Part shown: positions 40,245 to 48,884 of the stretch, piece after piece
Numbering within the stretch: position 1 is the stretch's first letter
Layout: the number at the start of each line of letters is the position of its first letter
DNA from: Pseudoduganella albidiflava
Lineage (GTDB): Bacteria; Pseudomonadota; Gammaproteobacteria; Burkholderiales; Burkholderiaceae_D
Length of the DNA: 64,000 nucleotides
Direction: 5' to 3'
Assembly: GCF_004322755.1 (NCBI RefSeq)
Contig: NZ_CP036401.1
Coordinates: 7,254,001-7,318,000 of the forward strand
Notes under the pieces: model-generated
Databases searched by the model: none
Seen by the model: the letters and a program-made list of their open reading frames with translations, nothing else
Told to the model about the DNA's origin: nothing
Position numbers and translations under genes: made by a program

Positions 40245-41014
40245 GGCCACCGCTTCCACGGCGCCCGGCCGCTTTGCCACAGCTCTTCCAGGTGGATCTT
40301 GTCGCGCAGCGTATCCATCGGCTGCCAGAAGCCGGCGTGGAAGAAGGCGTCGATCTGGCCATCGCGCGCCAGTCCCTCCATCGGTTCCTTTTCCCAGATC
40401 GTGGCATCGGCGTCGACATAGTCGATCGCCTTCGGCGACAGCACGAAGAAGCCGCCGTTGATCCAGTTGCCGTCGCCCTGCGGTTTTTCCTTGAAGCGCA
40501 CGATGCGGCTGCCGTCGATCTCGATGGCGCCGAAGCGGCCGGGTGGCTGCACGGCCGTCATCGTCGCCAGCTTGCCGTGGCTGCGGTGGAAGGCGATCGA
40601 GGCGGCCACGTCGACGTCCGACACGCCGTCGCCATAGGTGAAGCAGAACGCTTCCTCGTGCTCGACGAATTTCTTGATGCGCTTCAGGCGGCCGCCCGTC
40701 ATGCTGTCGTCGCCCGTGTCGACCACCGTGACCCGCCACGGCTCGGCATTGCGGGTATGCACTTCCACGCTGTTGGCCTGCATGTCGAAGGTGACGTCGG
40801 AGGTGTGCAGGAAGTAGTTGGCGAAGAATTCCTTGATCACGTAGCCCTTGTAGCCGCAGCAGATGACGAAATCGTTGATGCCGTGCGCCGAGTAGCTCTT
40901 CATGATGTGCCACAGGATCGGCTTGCCGCCGATTTCCACCATGGGCTTCGGACGGACACTGGTTTCTTCGCTGAGCCGGGTGCCCAGGCCGCCGGCAAGG
41001 ATGACTGCTTTCAT
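40241..41014 (-). CDS. rfbF: Glucose-1-phosphate cytidylyltransferase
   Basis: RfbF makes CDP-glucose from CTP and glucose-1-phosphate, the first step to CDP-3,6-dideoxyhexoses. The 257-residue nucleotidyltransferase has [18 protein letters not shown] followed by [16 protein letters not shown]. Family motifs YGDGVSDVD and [13 protein letters not shown] are also present. The start at 41014 was preferred over a second in-frame ATG five codons upstream because it begins the conserved strand. It overlaps rfbG (ATGA) and starts 12 bp after the upstream gene's stop. Length is normal. Confidence 0.95.
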   Translation of the reverse strand: MKAVILAGGLGTRLSEETSVRPKPMVEIGGKPILWHIMKSYSAHGINDFVICCGYKGYVIKEFFANYFLHTSDVTFDMQANSVEVHTRNAEPWRVTVVDTGDDSMTGGRLKRIKKFVEHEEAFCFTYGDGVSDVDVAASIAFHRSHGKLATMTAVQPPGRFGAIEIDGSRIVRFKEKPQGDGNWINGGFFVLSPKAIDYVDADATIWEKEPMEGLARDGQIDAFFHAGFWQPMDTLRDKIHLEELWQSGRAPWKRWP

Positions 41015-41025
41015 GTTGGCTGCTC

Positions 41026-42732
41026 TCAAAGATAGGCGCGCAGCGGTGCCGCATCGCGGAAGGCGCCGGCATAGGCGGCGAATTGCTGCAGCTTGAACGC
41101 ATGCAGGTTGGCCGGGTCGCTGGCGAAGCCCTCCATGCGGAACAGGATTTCCTCGACGGCGCCACGGGGGATGATGTCGGTGTTGGCGATCACTGCCTCG
41201 TACTTGGCCAGCGCTTCCGGGATCGGGTTCAGGATCGGCACGTTATTGCGCAGGAATTCCAGCTCCGCCGTGGTGGGCGCGTCGTACATCAGGCACAGGT
41301 CGATCTCGGCGGCGAACTGCGACAGCGGCTTGCGCATGTTCGCGGCCAGCGTGTCGGCCGGGATGCCGGTGGCTTCGGCCACCATCTCGTACATCGAGTG
41401 GCCGGGCCGGCTGCGCACTTCCAGCGCCACGCCATGGCGGCGGCACCAGTCCGCCACCAGGCGGATACCGTCCATGAACGGCTGCCACGCGCCCACCAGC
41501 GCGCCGTTCAGGGTCAGCGCGTTCAGCAGCAGGCCCACGGTGCGCAGCCCGTGCGGCAGCACCGTGGCGGCCGACAGCGTTTCCGGGAAGGCCACCTTGT
41601 ATTGGGCCACGCGGCGGCCGGCGCCGTCGTTCAGGCTGGCCCCCTGCACCGGATGGACCAGGCAGCTGACATTGTCGGCGCTGAACTGGATATCGGCGAT
41701 CGTCTTCGAATGGGGGAAGAACAGCACGGGGATGCCTTCCGCATCGGCATAGGCGATCAGCGGGCCGTGGAAACCGGCGTCGTGGTCGCACAGCAGCATC
41801 TTGCGCGGCTTGCGGCCGGCAAAGAAGTCGTGCAGCAGCAGGTAGGTGAGCAGCTGGGATTCGTACAGGCTGGTCAGCTGCACTGCCTGCCGTTCGCGGT
41901 AGGTGGCGACCCGGATGTACGGCGCCAGCACGGCGTCGATGCGCGCCTGCACATGCGGCAGCAGCAGGTTGAGGGTATTGCGCACGTTTTCCGGCACGAT
42001 GCGCAGCAGGTCCTGCTTGCGGCCCAGCCCTACGTGGTGGGCGGCCGGCACCGGTGTATCCCAGTACTTGGCGCGGATATTGATGATGCTCCGGCCGCTG
42101 GCCGCCAGTTCCTGTTCCAGCATGGGCACGTCGTGCATGCAGGTGGGCAGGTGGGTCAGCAGGTCCCAGCGCTCGCTGCGATCGCCCAGCGCCAGCAGCC
42201 CGGGCAGCGCATCGGTTTCATCGGCGCGGGGTTCGTAGGAAAAGGCTTCCAGCGCGATGCCGGCGCGCGACAGCGCTTCCAGCACGCACAGGGCCGGCAC
42301 GAACGACGGCCAGAAGAAATTGGCCGGGTTGTCGTTCACCAGCACCATGGCCTTGCTCGTGCCGAACAGGCTGGCGTAGCGGGCGGCGATATGCTCGCCC
42401 AGCGCCGTGTACCAGCGCAGGGCGACCAGCAGGTAATACCAGTTCAGGTGCAGCCAGGCGAAGCTGCGCACGCCCGGCAGGATCGGGCCGAACAGCTGGA
42501 ACAGGTCGGCCTCGATCGCCAGTGCCTGTTCGCGGCTGCCGTTGTGCAGGTCGGGGAAGGTGGGCGCACGCGGAAAGTCGATGTATTCGGCCTGCGCCAG
42601 GCCGGCCACTTTCAGCTCGTCGAGCAGGGAGGGATCGAAGCAGGCGACGCGGCAGCCGGAACCCAGGCGGCCCACGGTGTTGACGGCGCCGGGAATGTCC
42701 AGCGAATTGAGTACGATGACGACGTGATCCAT
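41026..42732 (-). CDS. Unrecognised 568-residue protein, possible GT-B transferase
   Basis: No confident family assignment. The protein is cytoplasmic, with no signal peptide or membrane helix. It has alternating strand-helix character suggestive of a two-domain GT-B fold. Segments such as [33 protein letters not shown] and [16 protein letters not shown] recall capsule and CDP-glycerol-type transferases, but key motifs cannot be matched with certainty. It lies between a methyltransferase and rfbF in the leftward operon, so a glycan role is likely. The ATG at 42732 is 12 bp from the previous stop. Confidence 0.55.
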   Translation of the reverse strand: MDHVVIVLNSLDIPGAVNTVGRLGSGCRVACFDPSLLDELKVAGLAQAEYIDFPRAPTFPDLHNGSREQALAIEADLFQLFGPILPGVRSFAWLHLNWYYLLVALRWYTALGEHIAARYASLFGTSKAMVLVNDNPANFFWPSFVPALCVLEALSRAGIALEAFSYEPRADETDALPGLLALGDRSERWDLLTHLPTCMHDVPMLEQELAASGRSIINIRAKYWDTPVPAAHHVGLGRKQDLLRIVPENVRNTLNLLLPHVQARIDAVLAPYIRVATYRERQAVQLTSLYESQLLTYLLLHDFFAGRKPRKMLLCDHDAGFHGPLIAYADAEGIPVLFFPHSKTIADIQFSADNVSCLVHPVQGASLNDGAGRRVAQYKVAFPETLSAATVLPHGLRTVGLLLNALTLNGALVGAWQPFMDGIRLVADWCRRHGVALEVRSRPGHSMYEMVAEATGIPADTLAANMRKPLSQFAAEIDLCLMYDAPTTAELEFLRNNVPILNPIPEALAKYEAVIANTDIIPRGAVEEILFRMEGFASDPANLHAFKLQQFAAYAGAFRDAAPLRAYL

Positions 42733-42744
42733 CTGCCTGCCTGG

Positions 42745-43527
42745 TCAGCGCTTGAGGACGATTCCCTGGCCGGTCGGCAGTGGGAAGGTGCGGTAGTTGC
42801 GCTCGGCGAACCAGGCATCCTCGGCAATCTTCTGCAGGCGATACTGGCCACTCCATTCATAGTCGTCGAGAATGATCATGCCGCCCGGAACCACCCGGTC
42901 GAACAGGGCATCGAGCACGGCGATCTCGAATTCGGCGCTGTTCAGGTCGATATGCAGCAGGGCGATGCGTTCCGGCGAATTGCCTTCCAGCGATTGCGGC
43001 AGCAGGCCCTGCACCAGGCGCACATTGTCGTAGCCGGCGAAGCGCTGCTGGATCTCCTGGTACAGGCCGGTAGTCTGCCCTTCGAAGGCATGGTGCTCGA
43101 CGGGGTTGTAGTCGAACGTGTCGTAGCCCCAGAAGGTCTTGTCGAAGTTTTCCTTGCCGAAGTAGTCGACGATGGTCTTGATGCTGGTGCCGCGGTACAC
43201 CCCGCACTCGACGAAATCGCCGTCGATCTGGGCGCAATGGAAGGCTGCGCAGGCAAGGATGTAGCGGCGCCAGGCGATCGCGCGGTCGGCATCGTTCTGG
43301 CAGTTGTTTTCCCAGGCGGCGACGAAGCGCTTGTCCTCGAACGGCGAATTGCTCTTGCCCCAGGTGAACAGGTTATCGCCCAGGTAGGTGCCGGGCACGC
43401 ACAGTGCCTGCGCTTCCTGCATCAGGGCATAGAAGCGCTGGGGATCGGTGAGGCCCCATACCGTGCGGACCATGAAGTTGAGGACGCGTTCGGGATGTTC
43501 GATGGGCGTGAATGGCGGCAGGATCAT
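42745..43527 (-). CDS. TylF/MycF-like SAM-dependent sugar O-methyltransferase
   Basis: A 260-residue class I methyltransferase. GDFVECGVYRGTSIKTIV is the SAM-binding motif in the form used by the TylF (macrocin O-methyltransferase) family. IALLHIDLNSAEFEIAVLDAL supplies the metal-binding acidic residues and GGMIILDDYEWSGQ the post-motif. It probably methylates a sugar hydroxyl of the surface glycan. It is the first gene of the leftward operon, which runs from here to 33675 with mostly overlapping junctions. The start at 43527 gives MILPPFTPIEH; an upstream in-frame ATG is less likely. Confidence 0.85.
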   Translation of the reverse strand: MILPPFTPIEHPERVLNFMVRTVWGLTDPQRFYALMQEAQALCVPGTYLGDNLFTWGKSNSPFEDKRFVAAWENNCQNDADRAIAWRRYILACAAFHCAQIDGDFVECGVYRGTSIKTIVDYFGKENFDKTFWGYDTFDYNPVEHHAFEGQTTGLYQEIQQRFAGYDNVRLVQGLLPQSLEGNSPERIALLHIDLNSAEFEIAVLDALFDRVVPGGMIILDDYEWSGQYRLQKIAEDAWFAERNYRTFPLPTGQGIVLKR

Positions 43528-43605
43528 GGGGCTCTTTCGACGCGGAGTAGGGCACACGGCCGGTACCGCTGATTAGTTTTCTTGTGGCAAGTATTCTAAG
43601 CGATA

Positions 43606-43641
43606 ACACTGGGCAATACACTGGGCAATACACTGGCGATT
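43606..43641. repeat. 12-bp tandem repeat, three copies
   Basis: ACACTGGGCAAT twice without change (43606, 43618), then ACACTGGCGATT (43630), with a weak fourth copy GCATTGGGCTAC. It lies about 80 bp upstream of the methyltransferase start, in the operon's probable promoter region. Confidence 0.85.
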
Positions 43642-43696
43642 GCATTGGGCTACAAAACGCCGGGCGATGGCACTGGCAACATCACCAGGCGAATAA

Positions 43697-43726
43697 ACAG
43701 TCACCTGGCAAACAGTCACCTGGCGG
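43697..43726. repeat. 15-bp direct repeat, two copies
   Basis: ACAGTCACCTGGCAA followed directly by ACAGTCACCTGGCGG. It lies between the 12-bp tract at 43606 and the end of the second GT41 gene. Confidence 0.8.
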
Positions 43727-43857
43727 CTCGGCCGGCCCTGCCTGTACGGTCATTCCACTATACGCCGCTTTGATACCGCACAAAACAGCGCACAAAAGGG
43801 GATTCACCCCTCATACCGCCTGCCGAGCACGCTAGTCGCACCGGTGCGAACTTCCTT

Positions 43858-46362
43858 TCAGGCCGCTACCGCCCGCACCATGTACTGGTAGGGCAGCGCA
43901 TCCTGCTGGGCCAGTGCCGGATCGGTGCCGGCCACGGCGGCCAGTTGGCCGATCGCGGCAAGCACGGCCGGCGTGGGCTGGTGCGCGTGCACCGCCGTCA
44001 TCTCCACCACGGCAAAGCCGCATTCGCGCAGCAGCGCGGCCACCGAGGCGCGCGTGAACAGGTGCAGGCTGCGGCGCTCCGGCACGCCGCCGGCCTGGTA
44101 GTGGAAATTGCCGGAAGCGAGCAGCGACTGCAACAGCCAGTTCTGCGCATTGTTCACGCAGGCGATCACTTCGACCCGGCCCAGCGCCTGGCGGCGCAGC
44201 TGGTGCAGGAAAGCCCAGGGATCGCGCAGCCGTTCCAGCGTTTCCGGGAACAGCCAGCACTGGGCGGGCGCGGCCTGCCGCCAGTGCTCGTCGGCCATCG
44301 CTTCGGGGTCGGCAACGATGCGCGCCGTCTCCCAGCCATCTGCCGCGGCATCGCCGGCGATCGCGGTGAAATGCGAGTGCGGTTCGCGCGCGCGCCATGC
44401 CTGGGCCAGCGTGGCACCGCCGACCTCGACGACGCTGTGCATGCCCGGCCGCATCAGCGCCAGCATGCTGTTCTGCTGCACGCTGAGCTGGCCCGGCGAC
44501 GGTTCCGGCACCGCGTGCGCGCGGATCGGATCCGGTTCGTCCGACAGCGGCACGCCGGCCGGGCGCTTCACCACCGTGGCCAGCAGGTCTTCGTAGTCGC
44601 GCACGAAGCGGGGCGTGTCGAACAGCGGGCTGGCATCGCGGTTGGCGGCCAGGCGGGCACGCAGGCCGGCCATGCGCGCCGGGTCGGTAGCCAGTGCCAC
44701 GGCGGTTTCCTCGTAGTCCGCCAGCGCATGCGTGACCAGTTCCGGCAGGCCCACCGCATGCAGCAGGCTGCCCGCCATGCGCGAACAGAAGGTCTGGCCG
44801 GCCCAGGTCAGCACGGGCAGGCCCGCCCACAGCGCGTCGCTGGCCGTGGTGCCGCCGTTGAAGGGATGCGTGTCGAGGAACAGGTCGGCCAGCCGGAAGC
44901 GCGCCAGGTAGTCGGCCGGCGCCACGCGGCTGGCGAACAGCAGCCGGTCGCTGTCGACACCGCGTGTCTGTGCCTCGCGCAGCAGGTTGGCGCGCGTGGC
45001 GTCGGAGTCGGCCACGATCCACAGCACGCTGTCCGGCACCCGCTGCAGGATGCGCATCCAGGCGCCGAACACCTCGGGGGTGATCTTGAAGTTGCTGTTG
45101 AACGAACAGAACACGAAGCGGTCCGGCGGCAGGCCGCTGGCCGCGCGGTCGACCGTGGCGCCGATGGCGCGCTGGCGGTCGTTGACCTGGAACGTGTGCG
45201 GCATGCGCAGCGGCTGTTCGGTGAAGTGCGGCTCGAGTTCGGGCGGCAGCACGAAGGCATCGGCCACCACGTGGTCGACGCCGGGAATCGCCGTCGGGCC
45301 GGGAAACCCCAGCCAGGTCAGCTGCACCGGCGCCGGACGCCAGCCGAGGATTTCCGGCCGCGCGCCCAGGGTCAGGCCATGCAGGTCGACCAGCACGTCG
45401 ATCTCGTGCGAGCGGATGCAGCGCGCGGCTTCCTCGTCGCTCATGCGGTCGATGCGGATGTAATGGTCCATCGCCCCCACCACGCGGGCACGCAGCGGCG
45501 AATTGTCCTCGCGGCTCCAGGAAAAGGCGTAGACCTCGACGCGCGAGCGGTCGTGCAGTTCGTACAGTTCGGCGGTGAGGATCGACACCGCGTGCGAGCA
45601 CAGGTCGGACGACAGGTAGCCGATGCGGACGCGCTTGTGCGGATAGCCTTCCGGCGGTGCCAGCGCGGCGCCGGCTTCGGCCACTTTCTCGGCGATGAAG
45701 TGGCGCGACGCCGCCAGCTGACCGGCCGGATCGCCCGACGCGCCCAGCATGGCCAGCGCGGAGGTGTGGCGCCGCATCATGTCCAGCGAGACGCCGCCGA
45801 ACGGCTGGTACACGGGCCAGCGGCACAGCTTCTGGCGCAGGTGCACCCAGTGCGTGATGACGTTCGGCTGGTCCGGGTCCAGTTCCAGGCTGCGCGTGAG
45901 GATGTCCTCGGCCTCGGGCAGGCGCCTGAGGATTTCCAGCAGGCGGCCCAGGTTGTTCAGTGCCTGCAGGTGCAGCTTCGGCTGGGCAGCCAGGTTCGGC
46001 CCATCGGCCAGGATGGCCTGCCAGGCGGCCAGCGCGTCGTCCGGCCGGCCGAGGCGTTCGTACAGCGTGCCCAGGTTCAGGCGCGCCTCGATGAAGCGGG
46101 GATTCGCGGAGATCGCCTTGATATAGGCGCGCTCGGCGCTGGTGTCGTTGCCCACGCCGCTGTAGGCGATCGCCAGGTTGAACCACACGGCATAGGCCAG
46201 CGGCGAACGGGTATGCTCCAGCCATGCCTCGTACAGCCGGATCGCCGCGTGCGGCGCCCCTTCATCGATCAGCGTTTGCGCCCCCTGGAACAGTTCCCCG
46301 AGCGGCAGCACGCCCCGTTCGGCCTGGCGGAACAATGCTTCGGGAGTCGCGGCTACGCTCAT
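43858..46362 (-). CDS. TPR-GT41 (SPINDLY/OGT-type) glycosyltransferase with C-terminal methyltransferase-like domain
   Basis: An 834-residue paralog of the gene at 21499. Residues about 10-180 are TPRs (AYAVWFNLAIAYSGVGND, IEARLNLGTLYERLGRPDDA). Residues about 250-600 are the GT41 region with RIGYLSSDLCSHAV, VLVDLHGLTLGARPEIL, QLTWLGFPGPT, FCSFNSNFKI and PFNGGTTASDALWAGLPVL. The last 190 residues differ from the paralog: HSVVEVGGATLAQAWRARE and a following WLFPETLERLRDPWAFL block look like a class I methyltransferase used in glycan loci. It may therefore both glycosylate and methylate, or recruit a sugar substrate. Start at 46362 (MSVAATPEALFRQAERG); no strong ribosome binding site. Confidence 0.87.
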   Translation of the reverse strand: MSVAATPEALFRQAERGVLPLGELFQGAQTLIDEGAPHAAIRLYEAWLEHTRSPLAYAVWFNLAIAYSGVGNDTSAERAYIKAISANPRFIEARLNLGTLYERLGRPDDALAAWQAILADGPNLAAQPKLHLQALNNLGRLLEILRRLPEAEDILTRSLELDPDQPNVITHWVHLRQKLCRWPVYQPFGGVSLDMMRRHTSALAMLGASGDPAGQLAASRHFIAEKVAEAGAALAPPEGYPHKRVRIGYLSSDLCSHAVSILTAELYELHDRSRVEVYAFSWSREDNSPLRARVVGAMDHYIRIDRMSDEEAARCIRSHEIDVLVDLHGLTLGARPEILGWRPAPVQLTWLGFPGPTAIPGVDHVVADAFVLPPELEPHFTEQPLRMPHTFQVNDRQRAIGATVDRAASGLPPDRFVFCSFNSNFKITPEVFGAWMRILQRVPDSVLWIVADSDATRANLLREAQTRGVDSDRLLFASRVAPADYLARFRLADLFLDTHPFNGGTTASDALWAGLPVLTWAGQTFCSRMAGSLLHAVGLPELVTHALADYEETAVALATDPARMAGLRARLAANRDASPLFDTPRFVRDYEDLLATVVKRPAGVPLSDEPDPIRAHAVPEPSPGQLSVQQNSMLALMRPGMHSVVEVGGATLAQAWRAREPHSHFTAIAGDAAADGWETARIVADPEAMADEHWRQAAPAQCWLFPETLERLRDPWAFLHQLRRQALGRVEVIACVNNAQNWLLQSLLASGNFHYQAGGVPERRSLHLFTRASVAALLRECGFAVVEMTAVHAHQPTPAVLAAIGQLAAVAGTDPALAQQDALPYQYMVRAVAA

Positions 46363-46525
46363 CTGTGGTGGTGTCTCTCGAGTCGGCGGTAAGTGAAGCG
46401 TAATCGTACTCGGGAGACGGTGGCGCCAGCGTGGATTTCGTGGTGTTTTGGCAACTTCGCCGTCCTGCGGCGCGGCTCCGCCGAACTCGGTAAGATGAGG
46501 TACCCCGACGCATACCGATATCGCC

Positions 46526-47383
46526 ATGCTCCACACCCCACCCGATTTCACGCCCCTGATCGATCCGCCAGCCAGCACATCGCGGCACGCCGACGCACCG
46601 CTGACGTTCATTTACCATCGCGGCAAGCTGCTGTTGCGCGGCACGGAACCCGGCGCTACCCCCGAGCTGGCGCTGCCTGCCGATCCGGCCAGGCTGCTGG
46701 ACCTTCCGCCCGACCGGCTGCACGCCGTCGGCCTGTGGCGCGGGCGCTATTGCCAGGCCGCCTGGGTGGACGACGATGCGCTGCCCGGCGACGGCTACGC
46801 CTGGCATGGCCTGCGCACGCTGTTCGGCATCGCCGACGACGGCTTCATCGGCCTGGCGGGGCGGGCCAGCCAGATCGCCGAGTGGGCGCGCACGCACCGT
46901 TACTGCGGCGTGTGCGCGACGCCGATGGCGCGTGCCACGGGCGAGCGCGCGTACAAGTGTGGCGCCTGCGGATACACCGCCTATCCGCAGATCTGTCCCG
47001 CCATGATGGTGCTGATCCGCAAGGGCGAGCAGGTGCTGCTGGCGCTGCATACGAACTCGCCGGTGCGCCGCTACACGGCGCTCGCTGGTTTCCTCGAGGC
47101 CGGCGAATCGATCGAGGAGGCGGTGCACCGCGAGGTGTACGAGGAAGTGGGACTCCGCGTGCACAACCTGCGGTACTTCGACAGCCAGTCGTGGCCGTTC
47201 CCGAACTCGCTGATGATCGCGTTTACCGCGGATTACCTCGACGGCGACATCCGCGTCGACCCGGCCGAGATCGAGGATGCGCGCTGGTTCGGGCCGGACG
47301 ACGCATGGCCCGACACGCCGCCCGGTGTCTCGATCGCCAGCGCGCTGCTGGCGGCCCACCGCCCCGGCAAGGATGGCCGGTGA
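46526..47383 (+). CDS. nudC: NADH pyrophosphatase / RNA-decapping Nudix hydrolase
   Basis: NudC hydrolyses NAD(H) and removes NAD caps from RNA 5' ends. The 285-residue protein has the zinc ribbon YCGVCATPM with YKCGACGYTAYPQ. The Nudix box is of the form G-x5-E-x7-REVYEEVG near residues 190-212. The diagnostic NudC motif after it, SQSWPFPNSLM, has serine in place of the usual proline. The N-terminal part is divergent, as is common. It is separated from the GT41 gene by a 163-bp divergent promoter region and followed by folE after 56 bp. Confidence 0.94.
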   Translation: MLHTPPDFTPLIDPPASTSRHADAPLTFIYHRGKLLLRGTEPGATPELALPADPARLLDLPPDRLHAVGLWRGRYCQAAWVDDDALPGDGYAWHGLRTLFGIADDGFIGLAGRASQIAEWARTHRYCGVCATPMARATGERAYKCGACGYTAYPQICPAMMVLIRKGEQVLLALHTNSPVRRYTALAGFLEAGESIEEAVHREVYEEVGLRVHNLRYFDSQSWPFPNSLMIAFTADYLDGDIRVDPAEIEDARWFGPDDAWPDTPPGVSIASALLAAHRPGKDGR

Positions 47384-47439
47384 AGAGCGGCTATTTTATG
47401 TATACTGGCGGATACCCTTTCATTTGAGCAGCATTCATC

Positions 47440-48003
47440 ATGTCCAAAGACTCTTTTTCCGACCATGACTGGCGCCGATTCCTGACCTCGCTGGGCGAGA
47501 ATCCGGACCGTCCGGGCCTGGCGGAAACCCCGCACCGCGTGGCCAAGGCCTGGAAGCACTGGACCTCCGGCTACGACCAGGATCCGGTCGAACTGCTGAA
47601 GGCGTTCGAAGATGGCGCGGAGGAATACAACGAGCTGATCGTCGTGCGCAACATTCCCGTGTACAGCCATTGCGAACACCACCTGGCGCCATTCTTCGGC
47701 AAGGCCACCGTCGGCTATCTGCCGAACGGCAAGATCGTCGGCCTGTCGAAACTGACCCGCCTGGTCGACTGCTTCGCCAAGCGGTTGCAGGTGCAGGAGC
47801 GCATGACGGTGCAGATCGCCAATACGCTGATGGAAGTGCTGGAACCGAAGGCCGTGGGCGTGGTGGTGAAATGCCGCCACATGTGCATGGAAAGCCGCGG
47901 CATCCGCACCCCCGGCGAGGAAACCATCACGTCGGCCATGCTGGGTGAACTGCAGCCGAACCTGGCCTTGCGCACCGAGTTCCTGGCGCTGGCGCGGGAC
48001 TGA
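47440..48003 (+). CDS. folE: GTP cyclohydrolase I
   Basis: FolE opens the ring of GTP to make dihydroneopterin triphosphate, the first step to folate. The 187-residue protein has the zinc and catalytic blocks PVYSHCEHHLAPFFGKA and VVKCRHMCMESRGI, as well as LSKLTRLVDCFAKRLQVQE and the TSAMLG end block. It is a compact form without a long N-terminal extension. TATACT at about 47400, at the end of nudC, may serve as a -10. Its 3' side faces a convergent lipoprotein gene across a strongly structured repeat element. Confidence 0.96.
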   Translation: MSKDSFSDHDWRRFLTSLGENPDRPGLAETPHRVAKAWKHWTSGYDQDPVELLKAFEDGAEEYNELIVVRNIPVYSHCEHHLAPFFGKATVGYLPNGKIVGLSKLTRLVDCFAKRLQVQERMTVQIANTLMEVLEPKAVGVVVKCRHMCMESRGIRTPGEETITSAMLGELQPNLALRTEFLALARD

Positions 48004-48081
48004 AGACCGGGACGGACCTTGTTTCTTAGGGAATTTTCGTAAAAGCAGGTCTGTCTGATGCGCTTAGTTAAGCGTTACCCG

Positions 48082-48315
48082 GCGCCTTGGAGGCGCATAC
48101 ATTCACCCCCAACAGCGAAGGGCTGGGGTCAGGAGGGAGTGCTGGCCTGCATGCCAGCACCGTTCCGCAGGCGCGAAGCATGCTTCGCGAAACCCCTGCT
48201 TCACCCCGGCGGGGCGTAGTCGGGGTTTCAAGGAGCATCGCTCCTTGCCGACGTAGCGGTACTGGCCTGCGAGCGAGTACTCCTCCCTGACCCCGGAACT
48301 TGCACTTGGGGTGGG
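48082..48315. repeat. Multi-hairpin inverted-repeat element between convergent genes
   Basis: The 361-bp gap between folE and the lipoprotein gene holds a nested structure. Outer arms are CACCCCCAA (48104) with TTGGGGTG (48306), and GGGGTCAGGAGGGA (48125-48138) with TCCTCCCTGACCCC (48281-48294). Inside are GTGCTGGC/GCCAGCAC (48139-48160) and the perfect 18-nt palindrome CGCGAAGCATGCTTCGCG (48172-48189). AAACCCC/GGGGTTT (48190-48228) and CAAGGAGC/GCTCCTTG (48229-48247) follow. A separate stem GCGCCT-TGG-AGGCGC at 48082-48096 precedes it. No gene is seen. It looks like a mobile REP/MITE-type or structured RNA element and may stop transcription from both sides. Confidence 0.75.
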
Positions 48316-48364
48316 CGGCATTCGGGTACGTCCCCATTTTCTCGGCAACGCATTTTCTTGCCAA

Positions 48365-48763
48365 CTATTTCTCGCCCGCTTCGTTGAAAGTGATCTCGTC
48401 GATTTCCGCCCGGAAATCTCCCACTTTCGTGCCCGTTGCCGGCCCTTCCGTGGAGACCAGCGAACACGTTTGCGTTTCCACGTGCCATACCTGGCTGCCG
48501 GCGCGTAGCGCCCACTGGTTGTCGCCCTCGCTGAACAGTTCCACGGTCGTGTCTTCCAGCGGCAGTTCGGCCAGGTCGATGCGCCGCTGGCACTCGGGCA
48601 GCCGCGTGGCCATCAGCACGAAGCGGCCTTCCTCGCTCCAGAAATGGTCTTGCTGGCGGCGCACCGTCAATGTGTGTTCCTGGGTGCTGTCCGCGTAATA
48701 GGTGGCGGAATCGTTGTAGCAGCCGGCCAGCAGCAGCGGGGTCAGCAGAATCAGCTTGCGCAT
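48365..48763 (-). CDS. Small predicted lipoprotein
   Basis: A 132-residue product with a lipoprotein signal peptide MRKLILLTPLLLAGC, so Cys15 would be lipidated after cleavage. The mature part is polar (YNDSATYYADSTQEHTLTV onward), has a second pair of cysteines (PECQRR and TQTCSL) that may form a disulfide, and ends EITFNEAGEK. The family is not recognised. The start at 48763 was chosen for the signal peptide and an AGGA site about 12 nt upstream. It is divergent from the hybrid kinase gene across a 121-bp gap. Confidence 0.75.
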   Translation of the reverse strand: MRKLILLTPLLLAGCYNDSATYYADSTQEHTLTVRRQQDHFWSEEGRFVLMATRLPECQRRIDLAELPLEDTTVELFSEGDNQWALRAGSQVWHVETQTCSLVSTEGPATGTKVGDFRAEIDEITFNEAGEK

Positions 48764-48884
48764 CGGAGTAGTCCTGGCGGGGTGGTTGTCCGGCCGATTA
48801 TAGCCATGCGCGCACAATTGCCCAACCGGGCAGCATTCGTTGCACTTAGGATAAACTTGCCCTTTTCCCGTCCAGTTCGCGCAT

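Larger units (their letters stand above)
43528..43857. other. 330-bp promoter region of the leftward glycan operon, with repeats
   Basis: This gap separates the methyltransferase start from the stop of the second GT41 gene, both on the minus strand. It must hold the promoter of the leftward operon, unless that operon is read through from the GT41 gene. It is rich in short direct repeats (43606-43641 and 43697-43726). No gene, clear -10/-35 pair or intrinsic terminator was found. Confidence 0.5.

Noticed and set aside
43945..46392. Long open frames antisense to the GT41 genes (also 21541-23502)
   Set aside because: TPR and GT41 motifs are clear on the minus strand; the antisense products are compositional shadows.
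48004..48364. A tRNA gene in the structured folE-lipoprotein gap
   Set aside because: The stems do not form a cloverleaf, and no T-loop GTTCGA-type sequence or acceptor CCA is seen.
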